Shown piece by piece: positions 11,771-23,048 of a stretch of DNA of 64,000 nt. The stretch is from Iris pallida. Taxonomy: Eukaryota; Streptophyta; Magnoliopsida; Asparagales; Iridaceae. Position 1 is the stretch's first letter; the number at the start of each line of letters is the position of its first letter. The DNA lies in assembly GCA_029216955.1 (NCBI GenBank), contig JANAVB010029819.1, positions 38,234,877 to 38,298,876 on the forward strand. Reading direction: 5' to 3'. The translations under genes and the position numbers were made by a program. Below the pieces are notes generated by a model. It was not told the origin of the DNA, searched no databases, and was given only the letters and a program-made list of their open reading frames with translations.

Positions 11771-12089
11771 AAGCATCTACCTGCTTTGTTAGCATCTTCT
11801 AACAGATAGAAAACAATATGTTGTCTTCCCTGATACCTTCAAAGATAGTACTACCAGTTGAGCTATCAACTATACATTTGTCTTTGACGAAGTTAATGCC
11901 ATAACCGTGATCAGCTAAATGGCTTATGCTGAGCAGATTATGTTTTAACTTGGTAACTAGACATACATCTTTAATCACAGGATAGGGATCCTTACTAATG
12001 TCACCGATATCGATTATGTGCCCTCTTAAATATTACCGAAGGAGACGTATCCTTCTTTACTACTTCACTATTGCGAATAATGATGCATC

Positions 12090-12160
12090 ACCGGTCATGT
12101 GCCGTGAGTAACCACTATCGAGGATCCATTTGCTTCTAGCATGTGAAGGACGTTCCACCT
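12090..12160 (-). pseudogene. Ty1/copia protease active-site remnant, Sirevirus
   Basis: Minus-strand reading WILDSGYSRHMTGD matches the copia protease signature in which Asp-Ser-Gly is the active site; the usual Cys after DSG is Tyr. Flanking frames are broken, and no complete protease frame remains between gag and integrase. Confidence 0.7.
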
Positions 12161-13059
12161 ATAAAATAGTTTGTATAAACTCTTGGTACCTTTCTCGTAG
12201 GGTCCTGATATGTTAGTCTTTGGTATCCATGCATAAACATTTAAATCTACTTTCTAATTCTACATGCAGATGATATATGATCAATGAGGCCATAATGACA
12301 TTTTGCATGTTGAGTGTTGAAAGTTGTGTGAGGTGCATGATTGGTAGGTTTTGGTTTTCTAGTATAGAAAAATGCATGCCTATTAGTCTTCTTGGACATA
12401 GGTTTGGTATGGTTTGGTTTGATAATGTTTGGTTTAGGTGTGTTTCGATGATTCGGTAATTGACACGTGTTAGAATAGGAAGCAGCAACTTCATGCTATT
12501 TTCCTAAACTAATTTCCAACTTTTTGGAGGTGTCATATAATCTAGTATAGTCAGATGTAAGTATTTCCATTCTGACTTGTGTACACTGGAGATTCTTTCT
12601 CCCTTAGATAGGTCTTCCTTTAGCTGGATGATAGTTTAGTCTTTTTCTTTGGATAACTTGATAGTCTCGTGTAACAACTTAATAGAGGAAAGCTCACCAG
12701 ACTCAATAGAAGAATCATTATTTCCAACATCAGCTAGTTGGTCGGTAAGTCTTCATATCTCACCTTTGTACTCTTTAAGTACCTTCTTAGAGGTTTTATA
12801 TTTACTAGGCAGTTCCTATAGTCATTTAACAGGTCTCTGAAAGCCTCTTAATTGCTCAAAGGTGAAATCATCATAAGGATCAAACAGAGGATTAGTGATT
12901 ACCTATCGCAAGCCATCAAGCATATATTTGCAACGTCATCTGATTGTTTGTCTTCTGAGTCGCTGGCTTCATTTTCGTGCCATATGCTTGTATTGGCATA
13001 CTTTCTTGATGTAGATCTCTTCAGGTAGCCTTTGTCATATTTGCTGCTTTTCTTGTTGA

Positions 13060-13961
13060 TGATGATGCTGTTGAACAATCTTTATTCATATGTCCTTTCT
13101 CTTACATCCGTAGCAAATATGATCTTCTTCGTTGTTGTTGTGTTGCTGTCCTTTGTTCTTCTGTTGAATCTCATGAACTTCTTGAATTTTTTCACCAGAA
13201 GAGCTTGATCTTCAGAGTCAGAGTCGTTGTCGTCAGAATCATCTTTGACAGTTCTTCTATGTTGAGCCTTGAAAGCGATCGACTTCTCTGACTTCTCCTT
13301 TGGTGTAGCATCTTCAAAGTCTTGAAGTTCCAACTCGAGTGAGTAGCTTATCCATGAGTGTTTCCAGAGACATTGTTGAGAGGTCGTTTCCTTCAATGAT
13401 TGTTGTAGCCTTTGGAATCAAGTTCTTTGTGAGAGCTCATAGAAGTTTGCGAATCTTCTATGGTTACTGTATTACTTGCCTAATGAAGGCAAAAGATTTA
13501 TGATATCCAGGAATCTCGTAAACATCTGAGTGACGAATTCATTTGGATTCATCTTGAACGCGTCGTACACTTGAGTAAGTCTGCGATCTTTAACTCTTGA
13601 CTTATGTTATTCCTTCGTGGGTTACTTCGATAAGTTTCCATACTTCTTTTAATGTTGTGCAAGTCGACACCCTGTTAAATTCATTTCTGTCTAAAGCATA
13701 AAATAGAGCGTTAAGCACGTGCGTCAAGACTGGCCTTTTTTTTCATCCTCAGTATATTTATCATGGGGGGTTTTCAACTAAAACTCCCTCAACAGTAATA
13801 CGAGGAGGCTTTTTGTAGCCATCAATAACTATAGACCATAAGTCAAAGTCAAGAATTTTAAGAAGAAACTCATCCGTGTTTTCCAATAAGTGTAGTTTGT
13901 GCCGTCAAACAGTGGAGGTCTATTTGTAGCTTGGCCTTCACTTGAATTTCATAGTTGCCAT
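13060..13961 (-). pseudogene. Gag with CCHC zinc knuckle, Sirevirus
   Basis: A start codon at 13959-13961 lies about 70 bases inside the primer site. The first residues are shifted, but RPPLFDGTNYTYW, typical of copia Gag N termini, follows. 13082-13396 encodes an acidic and basic linker (DDSDDNDSDSEDQ). Directly after it, in the alternate frame, ICYGCKRK starts a CCHC knuckle whose His and last Cys lie one frame away. Gag would package the RNA. This copy is broken. Confidence 0.85.
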
Positions 13962-14029
13962 GTGTAATGTGTGATCTATATAACAATTAAATATAACTGT
14001 AGTTTTACCTTGCTTTACCTGTATAACCC

Positions 14030-14041
14030 GCTCTGATACCA
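14030..14041 (-). other. Sirevirus primer-binding site for initiator-Met tRNA
   Basis: TGGTATCAGAGC on the minus strand, two bases inside the 5' LTR. It is the perfect twelve-base complement of the 3' end of plant initiator-Met tRNA and is the primer site normal for copia elements. Confidence 0.95.
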
Positions 14042-14043
14042 AT

Positions 14044-15098
14044 TGTAGGAACGTTGTAAAGTAGAATAGTCTAGAGGAGGGTGAATAGAGTAGGCAGTGG
14101 AATATTGCTAATTAAAAACTTATTAGCAGTTAGATCATAGAAAATATCAATAATCACATAGTAATAACTGTAAAGAAAAGAGATCAGAAGGAAAACGCAA
14201 ACACAGAATTTATACTGGTTTTCTCTTGTGAGGACTAGTCCCGTCGAAAAACTCTAGCTTCCAGTTGAATCCACTATTGAAAAATCCTACAAGTTTTCAT
14301 ACGAAGTTCTTGCAACTTCTACAGACGCGAGCTTTGATAAAAAAACTCGACCAACTTCAGTTTTGAAGAGTCTTTCTTCAATCAAGCCTCTGATTACAAT
14401 TTCTCTGAAATCTTCTAGACCGTACCATACCGCAAATTGACTAGAGAATTGTAACTGGCTTGGGATTTGAAAATGAAAGCTTTTTAGAAAACTCTTTGAA
14501 AGAAATGTAAGCTTTAGAAGAGAAGAGATGAAAGTGAATGAGTGATTTTAAATGGTCAGAATTCCTCTCTATTTATAGTTTTTCCAAAGAACTCTGGCGA
14601 AATTCGGGCAGAATGCGGACAGAATTCTATGTAACAATCCGCAACTGAAGGGAGACCAAGTTCAAAAATCAACGTTCACATAATGTTCACCTTGGCCAAC
14701 TCTAGCCGAACTCTGGCCGAACTCTAGCCGAGTTCTGTCAGGGTTGGTCAGGAATATTTTAAGAAAATATTTTTGGGGCTTTTTAAAATCCTTCAGAAGT
14801 TTTTATAAATAAGAGATGTTTTTCAAAACATAGGTCAATTTTGAAAATGATTTTGAATAGCCTATTTCAGTACGACTTGGTGTACAATGTATTCCTAGAC
14901 TCAATAAAAATAAAAATTATATTGTATAAAGAAATACAGTCTCGAGTGGCAAACATGGCTTCGGTCTTCAACTGAGTAGATATCCAATCTTGATCAGTGT
15001 CCAAAATATCTTGAGTAAACATCTGATTTGTTTCGTATATCAAGACAGAGTTTGATCAATTAATTAAATTAGGTTTGACCATGACTAATGGGCCAACA
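14044..15098 (-). repeat. Sirevirus 5' LTR
   Basis: 1055 bp, plus-strand start TGTAGG and end CCAACA. It pairs with 5665-6703 and is followed by the second ACTTC at 15099-15103. Confidence 0.92.
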
Positions 15099-15103
15099 AC
15101 TTC

Positions 15104-15270
15104 TATGTCCTGAAGCCAAGCATCGGCAGCAATAGCATCTTCACTACCGTCTAAGAAAGGAGGGTTCAGGCGCTTGAAGCTGTAGGCTGCATTGTTCCCT
15201 TGGTAACCAACTTTGCCATGGCATCTTATACTGTCTGGTGCAGGGCATCGGACGATCTTGTGACGCAAAA
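15104..15270 (-). pseudogene. Gag N-terminal segment, element A
   Basis: After the Sirevirus the minus strand resumes gag with NNAAYSFKRLNPPFLDG and EDAIAADAWLQDIEV, matching the same segment in element C on the plus strand (57280-57390). The junction with 5664 is seamless once one copy of the ACTTC duplication is removed, which proves that the two halves were one gene. Confidence 0.85.
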
Positions 15271-15649
15271 ATCTCGGATAAGCCCTACCAGGACTCTATT
15301 ATCAGGCTCCGCAGGCTGGACTGGCTGAACCGGGGGCTCTGGGTTCCCATAATGCATGACTCAGGAAGCTGCTCCAGAGTGTGGGCTTGGTCCTCAGGTT
15401 GCTGCTGGTTAACTAGGTGCTCCACCTTGCTGATCGTAGGACCAGGAGCAATGCCACTGAAGAAATGACATAGGGAACAATAAGGATGGACCAAGATAAA
15501 CGAAGATATAAGCATGTGATCAGGTCAAAATTTCTGGATGATTAGAAGACACAAGTAGAGATCAAGGGCGAGTGCTGATTAGACATCTATCCAGTGAAAC
15601 CCTAACACATGTTGCTTTACAAGACCTGCATGGGCCACCACTTAAACCG
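15271..15649 (-). other. 5' leader of element A with candidate primer site
   Basis: Untranslated or degenerate start of gag between the LTR and the recognisable capsid. On the minus strand TGGTGGCCCATGCAGG (15625-15640) starts nine bases after the LTR and is shared, with changes, by B, C and F. It is a candidate primer-binding site, not the initiator-Met type. No other structure is recognised. Confidence 0.5.
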
Positions 15650-17439
15650 TGTCACGCCCTAAAACCAGAATACTGGAGCGGGAGACAGACACAGCCAGCT
15701 ACGTACATTGAAGTATAACCCACCTCGATATACGGTCACGGCTGTCTAGATGCATGAGGGTTTAACTATAAGCCAACAATCTCTTATGGTCAAGAACAAG
15801 CCTAGTGTCTGAATCTCAAGCAAGCAAGTAATAGTTACAAGACGTTAGATCATCAGACATACAAAGTAAGGCATCTCAAACATTAAATTCAATGATCATG
15901 AAGCAAGTCATAAAAAAAGAAGACTAGCAAGAGTTTAAGTCATATATGATCAACCTAGGATTTGTCAATCATGTTACAGCCCTTAAGCAGACAAAAGTAA
16001 GTTTTAACAGCTAACACTTGCTCGGCGGCTAAACGCCTCAAAAGAATAATTTATAGAGCGAGGACAAAATAAAACCCACTCGTTGTCAGGGTTACGTCTA
16101 GTGTTCACTATCTGGCTAGAAGGCTGGAAGATCCTCGTGAGCTACTCCGAAATCTGGCCATAGAAACCAGTTGGATCATAACCCAGAAGAGCAAGTGCCA
16201 CAAGGGAGGCTTCACTTAAAACTAAAACTAGCATGTTAGAACACAAGACATAAATAATAACAAAAAAATTGGAGTTATGAGAGTAGGCTGATAAACGATA
16301 AGATAACTAAGAAACTATTCCGGTAACCAAGTTACAACCCGCAAACCAAATAAGGACCCGGGTTGTAACCCTTCACCTAAACAAAATTTGTCTAACCAAT
16401 TATCGATAAAGTAAAGCATAAACAGTAACATGCTGAAGTAACTATGTACTGGCCTTGTCTAGACAAGACTAGACTAGACTCCATTCATCAATCATGGCCA
16501 AGCAAGGAGTACGGCTTGATACTTTAACTAATTAAGGTTATCACAAGCCTAATTACTACAAGATGCAATGGGATGTTCTAGCAGTCACAAACATTGCAAA
16601 CTTAATCCAGGTTATCCTTCTGCAGGTTGAGAGTTGTGTTAGGTGACTTGGGGGTACAACATATAACATTGTGCTGAAAATGCCCTACTCGTCGGCAGGC
16701 TACAAGTCCACTTGAGGCACTAGATAACGAGATTGCCTGTGACTGGGAAATCTCAATATACTACTTGATTAATCTAGTCGTTAACTTAGTCAGATTTAGT
16801 ATGAATTCTGACCGTAGAAATCATGAATCCATGTCCTAGACATGATGTAAGACAAGACATGAGCTTGTACAGACACAATCATCCACGGTGTCAAGACGAG
16901 AGTTACTTAGCAAGTTGACATAGCCGTCGCAACAACATTTCAAGATTATCATGTCATGTTAGGTTACTTATCAAGATTACTTGTCAAGAGTACGCCTCGG
17001 CGGGCCACTATTAAGATTATCATGTCATTTTACTTGTCAAGAGTGCACCACGATGGGTCACTATCAAGAGTTCATATAAAGCCATGTCATGCCGTGTTCA
17101 TGTAAGTACTTATATGCCAAGAATTTACTTGGTCAAGAGTGCGTCATGACGGGCCACCGAAGGAGTTATCAGAGAGTGTCCTTGCCATGCTAGATCGTAT
17201 TTAAAGCTCAGAGCACACCCGTAACACAAAAATAACTTTATACAAGGCTATCATGGGAGTATGCCCATCAAGCTCAAAGGTTACAATTTATACTAAGGAC
17301 CATAGGGACAAACATGGATAAGGTAACACAAATTATCCTGGTCAGAAATGGCGTAAGGGCAAATGAGGTGTCATGGATAGCATGCGCCCAAGGTCAACAT
17401 GCTCCAAACAGAGCATGAGCCAAGGAATGGCATACAATG

Positions 17440-17660
17440 GGGGTAGCATGCGCCCAAGCAGAGGGCACCCAAGACTATGGTCTACGGCTATGCGCTTAAG
17501 GCTATGCGCCTAAGACTATGCGCCTACGGCTATGTGCCTAAGGCTATGCGCCCAGGACTAATCGTATCATGAAGAGTCGTACTGGAGAGGTATGCGCCCA
17601 GGGCTGCATGTACCCAGGCTATGCCCAAGCAGGTAGGGAACCGGGTATACTTGGCGACAT
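17440..17660. repeat. Short tandem repeat cluster (GGCTATGCGCC units) in the LTR
   Basis: About 14-16 bp units GGCTATGCGCCTAA with variants. The best run is 17480-17550; scattered ATGCGCCC copies go on to 17830. The same cluster, partly shorter, is at 26690-26990 in the 5' LTR of B. Confidence 0.75.
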
Positions 17661-18202
17661 ATAAAGGGCTATGCGCCTAGGCAGGGGAGGCTTTAGGCGC
17701 ATATCAAGAGCTATGCACCCAAGCATGAGGACGCAGGGTGCTTTGGGCGCATAAAAAGGGCTATGCGCCAAAATAAAGACTGCTATGGGCACATTACAAG
17801 CTATGCGTCCAGCACTGTTCTTCTTCCCCATCCGAGAACATGAGTTCATGGAACCCATGAACTTCCCAAGTTCACAAATCACTCAAAACAAATCAAAATT
17901 CGGGTTTTCAAAGGTCCATTTTAGGTAAATTCAAATTCTACAACATAGAACAATCAAAACTTAAAAGTAAAAATTTGATATATCAAACCCCAAGAAAATC
18001 TAGATTTGAGTAAACTTAGATCTACAAGAAATTATCCACCAAAATAAAAAATGCTAAGTACTAAGAGTCTTAGAAACTTGTAAAGAAGACAATAGAACAA
18101 TAAGAAATGGGGTTCCTCCATGAAGCAAGTTGCACTTGCCTTTGGTGGGTGGAGAGGGTTAATGGAGAAGAAGTAATGAAGAAGTAATGAGGAGAGTGGA
18201 AA

Positions 18203-18220
18203 GTTGATATTTATATCAAC
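18203..18220 (-). promoter_or_regulatory. TATA box inside a perfect palindrome, shared A/B LTR
   Basis: GTTGATATTTATATCAAC: eight-base arms around TT. On the minus strand it contains TATAAATAT about 210 bp into the LTR, a normal place for a core promoter. The same 18 bases occur in the 5' LTR of B at 27396-27413. Confidence 0.6.
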
Positions 18221-18427
18221 CCCTTTCCGTCTTAAACCAAATATAAACCAAAACAAAATAAACCAAGCCAAGCTAAACCAAGACCAAACCAAGCCAAGCC
18301 ATGCTAGACAAGTCAAAATACAGGTCGAGAATCCATACACATATATTAAAAATACGTATAACGGAAAACGAGAGTGACAACCGTACACGTATACTGAAAA
18401 TACGTATAACGAAAAATGGGAGTGACA

Positions 18428-18441
18428 ACTCTACCCACCTT
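18428..18441 (-). other. Polypurine tract of element B
   Basis: AAGGTGGGTAGAGT on the minus strand directly before the LTR; identical to 53709-53722 in C and nearly so to 61821-61834 in D. Confidence 0.85.
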
Positions 18442-18593
18442 AAAAGAATTTTATCCTTGGAATTTAATTAAGAGGCTAGAGATGTCGGGCAAGCTATACT
18501 AATCACAAGCAATCTACGACTAGTAGTCAATCAAGCAATCATTTATACAAGCAAGAAATTAAAAGACATAAGGCATAAGGAAGACATTACACC

Positions 18594-20000
18594 TTATGAG
18601 TCAAACAAGTGTGGAAATCACGATCGGATATCATCCTCACATTTTCGTTGACTCACCCAAAGAGTATGACCCCAAGCAACACGGACTAAACTAATAGTCT
18701 TGTTCTTGAGTACCTTCTCTTTTCGGTCCAATATATATGGGTCTTTCCTCATACGAAATTTGGTACCAATAACAATTTTGAATGATCAAGGACATGAATC
18801 GGATCGGAAATACCATCGCAATTAGGATACATGGAAGACATCATGTACCTTACGTAACGACGACAAAAAAGCGAGATGATAGGATATCCCCTACTCGCTG
18901 AAGAATATCGAACGGCCCTATAAACCTAGCACTAAGCTTTCCCCGTACGCCAAAATGAATGATGCCACAGGTATGCAGATCCTAAGGAATACGTGGTCAT
19001 CGATAGAAAACTCGAGATGATGTCGATGAGAATCAGCCCAATGACGCTGACGATCTTGAGCAACTCAAAATGATCTCTAACTTGTCTGACCACCTCAATA
19101 GTCTGTGTAATTATTTCTGGTTCAGGCATCTATCTCTCGCCTACATCATTCCAGGCTAATGGTGATCTACACTTTCTGCCATATAGGGCCTCAAAGGGTG
19201 CCATTTGGATACTGGCCTGGAAACTGTTATTATGGGAGAACTCCACGAGATGCAGGTGATCTTTCTACGAACCACTGAAGTCAAGCGTACATGATCGCAA
19301 CATATCTTCAAGAGTCTGGATCGTACGTGCTGACTGACCGTCTGTCTGCGAATGATAAGCTGAGCTGAACTTAAGACGAGTCCCTAAACTCTTCTGAAGA
19401 CTCCGCCAAAAGTGCAATATAAATCTCGAATCTCTGTCAGATACAATACTGACTGGCACTCCATAAAATCTTACTATCTGTCTGAGGTACATCTATGTAA
19501 GCTGATCCGTCGACTGGCCAATTTTGAAAGAAAGAAAATGAGCTACCTTGGTGAGTCTGTCAACTAAACCCAGATAGTATTTCTCCCATATGGGGATTTA
19601 GGTAACCCAGTTACAAAATCTATTATAATGTGCTCCTATTTCCATTCTGTGATCGGCAAAGGTTAAAGAAGTCCAGCTGGTCTCTGATGTTCAGCTTTAA
19701 CCTGTTGGCAAACTAAACAACAATAGACAAACCGGGATATCTTCCTCTTCATGCCATTCCACCAAAAATGTTAAAGGATGTCACGATACATCTTTGTACC
19801 ACCGGGATGAATCGAATACTGTGAACTGTGGGCTTCTGCCATGATCTCTCGTCTGATGTCGCCATTAGTACACAAAGATACCTTCCATGTCGAAGTGTAC
19901 CGTCCTCATGAATACATAACTCTGCTCTCCGTTCTGCTATATATTCTGCCATAAGCCGCTGAAGCTTAGAATATGTTGACTGAGCTATCTTGATCCTCTC
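18594..20000 (-). pseudogene. Integrase and chromodomain, element B
   Basis: The zinc region (19700-19920) is frameshifted. The core at 19265-19492 has VSDRDSRFIL with the second catalytic Asp, but GQSARTIQTLED where the family has SERT, so the catalytic Glu is Ala. The C-terminal domain is degenerate around 18932-19129. The chromodomain lies at about 18594-18730. It preserves VRVAWGH and a CEDDIR stretch and ends PHLFDS followed by TAA, which is the family's usual end of pol. The missense at the catalytic residue makes the enzyme dead independently of the frameshifts. Confidence 0.87.
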
Positions 20001-20109
20001 GACTATACTAGACTGAACTTGCATACTGGTCATCAATGCCACATTGGTAGAAAGAACTACTTCTATTTCCATCTTCTGAAGATCTGCTAATAACTCGGGC
20101 AGTGTTGTT

Positions 20110-20531
20110 AGGAAGTAAGCTCCTGCTCTTCTGCTCAACGCATATGCAACTATATTGGCCTTCCCAGGATGATATTACAGGTTGATGTCGTAATCCACAA
20201 GTAGCTCTAGCCATCTCCTCTGACGCATGTTAAGATCCTTCTGGCTAAACACATACTTAAGACTCTTGTGGTCGGTGAAAATCTCCACCCGATCTCCATA
20301 TAAATAATGCCTCCACAACTTAAGTATGAAAACCACCGCTTTTAATTCTAAGTCATAGGTTGGATAATTCCTCTCATGATCACGAAGGTGACATGACGCA
20401 TAAGCTACTACCTTACCATGTTGCATTAAGACACGTACCAATCCTCTTCCGGAGGCATCACAATAAACTGAAAATCCTTCAGTCCCATCTAGAAACGTAA
20501 GAATGGGTGCCATCATCAATCCCTGCTTCAA
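20110..20531 (-). pseudogene. RNase H domain, element B
   Basis: An open stretch of 118 codons (20175-20531) carries [29 protein letters not shown] and [11 protein letters not shown], so all catalytic acidic residues are kept, followed by [11 protein letters not shown]. It is better preserved than in A, where two stops fall in the same domain. It is separated from RT by a frame break near 20531-20600. Confidence 0.88.
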
Positions 20532-20596
20532 CTTCTAGAATAAACTCTGACACTCTGCTGTCCAAGTAAACTGCACATCCTTGCCATTCAACAGCG

Positions 20597-21330
20597 TCAA
20601 AGGCGCTGAAATCCGAGCAAAATCTGATACGAATCACCGATAATAACCCCCAATCCTAGAAAACTGTGAACTTCTACGACGGTACTGGGTACTGGCCATG
20701 ACTCTTTAGCCACTATCTTTTGGAGGTCAACTTCCACTCCACTTCTGGTAACGATGTGACCTAAGTACGAAATACGATCAAGCCAAAATTTGCACTTACT
20801 GAACTTTGCGTACAATTGGTGCTTTCTGAGAACCTGAAGGACTACTCGGAGATGCTGCTCATGCTCTGCCTCATTCTTGCTATAGACTAAGATATCGTCT
20901 ATAAACACTATCATGAACTGGTCCAAATAGGGCATAAAGATACGATTCATGAGGTCCATGAATACGAGTGGTGCATTGGTCGCTCCAAAAGGCATAACAA
21001 GGAACTCCTGATGTCCATATCTAGATCTGAATGCTGTCTTCGGGACATCTTGCTCTTTTACTCTGATATAATAGTATCCTGACCATAAGCTAATCTTCGA
21101 GAACACTGCCGCTCCACTGAGTTGATCAAATAATCATCTATCCTTGGTAGGGGATATCTATTCTTGATTGTTACAGAGTTTAAGGTACGATAATCACATA
21201 ATCTTGAAAAACTATCCTTCTTTTCACAAGAAGCATCGGGGCTACCCAAGGTGATCCACTAGCACGAATGAATCCCTTGGTTCTGAGTTCTTCAATCATC
21301 TTGTACATGATCTCCAATTCTGAAGGTGCC
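20597..21330 (-). pseudogene. Reverse transcriptase, element B
   Basis: 20597-21106 includes [33 protein letters not shown] and the catalytic [12 protein letters not shown], then LGHIVTRSG. The upstream part (21058-21249) has [19 protein letters not shown] in a different frame. Motif A reads SLWSGYYYI instead of DLRSGYHQ, so the catalytic Asp of that motif and its neighbourhood are altered. Frame breaks and this loss make it inactive. Confidence 0.9.
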
Positions 21331-21479
21331 ATTCTGTAGACTCTCTCTGATACTAATGCCGTCCCTGAAAGTAAATCAATGGTGAACTCTATCTCTCTCT
21401 CTGGGGCATGCCTGGAAGCTCTTCGAGAAATACATCAGGAAACTCTTCTACTCTGGGAAACTGAATTGCTACTGCTACT

Positions 21480-21910
21480 GCCATCCGCAAGACTTCTAGA
21501 GAAGGTTCTACTTCGCCTCTAAAAAACGAAAACTCTTCTTTATCGGGAATACCAAAAAATTCTGTCGATATGGCAGTCTATTCTTGCGTATTGATCCTTC
21601 AACTAATCATTCCTAGGACCACATCATAGTCGGTCATCGAAAATTCTATCAATCTAGCGGGAAACTTTCTACCGATAACTACGATTCGACACGAGGAAAA
21701 GACTCTATCTATCCCACAAGACTGTTACTAGTAAGTATATTGAGCCTTACTGATAATGACTCGGGTTTCAGTTCTATCCGTATCGCAAATCGTGCAGACA
21801 TAAATGAATACGATGTACCCGAATCAAATAATACTCATGCTAGAAAAGAGTTGACGAGAATGGTACCTGCCACCACTCACCTGATGTCAATTCTTCTGCC
21901 ATGGTCAGAG
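21480..21910 (-). pseudogene. Protease region, element B
   Basis: Colinear with 4046-4504 of A at the nucleotide level but broken by several short indels; no long open frame remains. The DSG-containing segment is at about 21810-21830, where DSGTS-like codons can be read. Confidence 0.7.
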
Positions 21911-21969
21911 CCATAGCCTGACCTTGTCCTCTCGGTGCTGGTCCCCTCTGCTGGTGACCTCTCTGTCGG

Positions 21970-23043
21970 TTCTAAATTAGAGATTGGGCATACTGTTGAG
22001 CCTGAGGTAATGGCCTCGGAGGCTGGTACTGCTGCTGCACTGGTACTGGACCCTAACCGATGGACTGGTTAGGTTTGATGACGATGAACTGGCCCTATGC
22101 GGGCAGTACCCTATCTTGTGATTCGGTGCCCCATAAGCCAAGCACAATCCTTGTGCTCTATGACACTCTGATACTACATGTCCTGGCTTCCCACAATGAG
22201 TGCAGCCCATTGTGGAAGACTATTTCTGCTTCTGTTGCTGAGGTTATATCGGTGTCCAGTGCTGAACCGACGAAACTGTGGTCGCCCTTTTAGGAGCTCT
22301 AATAGTCAAAGCCCTTGCTGCCGGGGCTGGTGATAACTGGGATATCTGTCTATGGAACTCTTTTCTTCCTCTAATTCGATCTACTATTCTCTGAGAAGTA
22401 TACTCGTGCCTCCTAGCTGCTCGTTAAAGAATATCAAATGTCTGGTGCTCAAACTGCTCCATTACTAGAATAATCTCTAAGTGGAGTCCTTGCTGGAATC
22501 GCTGTGCTTGGTCCAATTCGGTTGCCACCAAGATGGGAGCAAACCGACTAAGCCTAGAAAACTCGGCTGTATATCCATCGACCATCTTTTCCATCTACTT
22601 AATATTGGTAAATCTCGTCTACAGATCATATCGAGCTACTGCATCAAAATACTTCATCTGGAACTTGTCGCTGAATACTGCCCATAAACACTTTTAATCC
22701 AACTGCTAGCATCACCCACCAGCTGCGGGCTAAGTCCAATAATTGTAGGCGCAAACGGCCACTTTCTATTCCTCAGGAATCCTAGCTGCCTCCGGTTAAC
22801 TTCGATGTCCTGAAGCCAAGCATCGACAGCAACAATCTTCACTGCCATCGAAGAAAGGGGGATTCAGGCACTTGAAGCTGTTGGCTGTATTGTTCCCTTG
22901 GTAACCAACTCTGCCCATGGCATCTTGTACTGTCTGGTGTAGGGCATCGCCCCGATGATCTTGTGACGCAAGCAATTTTTGGTTAAGCCCTACCAGGACT
23001 CCATTGTCAGGCTCCGTAGGCTAGACTGGCTGAACCGAAGGCT
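21970..23043 (-). pseudogene. Gag with two zinc knuckles, element B
   Basis: 21977-22210 gives CTHCGKPGHVVSEC (first knuckle intact) and CLAYGAPNHKIGYC, where the second Cys of the second knuckle is Tyr. Capsid pieces at 22440-22690 and 22790-22870 match A and C (FSRLSRFAP-like, DAWLQDIEVN). Frames shift several times. The N-terminal part continues at 24655-24800 beyond the solo LTR. Confidence 0.85.
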
Positions 23044-23048
23044 CTGGG
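23044..23048. other. Target-site duplication CTGGG, left copy (right copy 24650-24654)
   Basis: Identical five-base flanks of the solo LTR. Removing the LTR and one copy restores colinearity with element A at 15340-15350. Confidence 0.9.

Larger units (their letters stand above)
5665..15098 (-). mobile_element. Complete Sirevirus-type Ty1/copia element nested in gag of A
   Basis: Two direct LTRs (5665-6703 and 14044-15098) bound a 7.3 kb internal region and are flanked by ACTTC duplications. The primer site TGGTATCAGAGC lies two bases inside the 5' LTR and matches the 3' end of initiator-Met tRNA. Internal order on the minus strand is gag, protease, integrase, RT and RNase H, the copia order, followed by an extra ORF of 375 codons before the 3' LTR. 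The extra 3' ORF and the long LTRs are the mark of the Sirevirus (SIRE/Maximus) lineage. Gag-pol is broken in many places. The LTRs have many scattered differences, so the insertion is not recent. Confidence 0.92.
1230..15649 (-). mobile_element. Gypsy element A internal region (Tekay/Del-like chromovirus), split by a nested Sirevirus
   Basis: Reading the minus strand from right to left gives gag (15.3-15.1 kb, then 5.66-4.6 kb), protease (4.5-4.05), RT (3.99-3.23), RNase H (3.09-2.69), integrase (2.5-1.4) and the first part of a chromodomain (1.39-1.23). That order and the chromodomain place it among Ty3/gypsy chromoviruses. The 9434 bp Sirevirus at 5665-15098 interrupts gag and duplicates ACTTC. 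The 5' LTR is 15650-18427. The 3' LTR is not in the window because element G cuts the chromodomain. All frames carry stops or shifts, so the copy is not autonomous. Confidence 0.9.
15650..18427 (-). repeat. LTR shared by Gypsy elements A (5' LTR) and B (3' LTR)
   Basis: 2778 bp. The plus strand starts TGTCACGCCC (candidate primer site of A directly to the left) and ends GGGAGTGACA (polypurine tract of B directly to the right). One LTR therefore serves two internal regions with no intervening DNA. Inside are a tandem cluster of GGCTATGCGCCTAA-like units (17470-17560), degenerate repeats of about 60 bp around GTCAAGAGTGC (16940-17170), and a TATA region at 18203-18220. A partial duplication of about 50 bp occurs just inside the right end. 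Confidence 0.88.

Noticed and set aside
15625..15649. Initiator-Met primer site for Gypsy A
   Set aside because: TGGTATCAGAGC is not present near the LTR; the conserved motif there is different and is reported as a candidate only.
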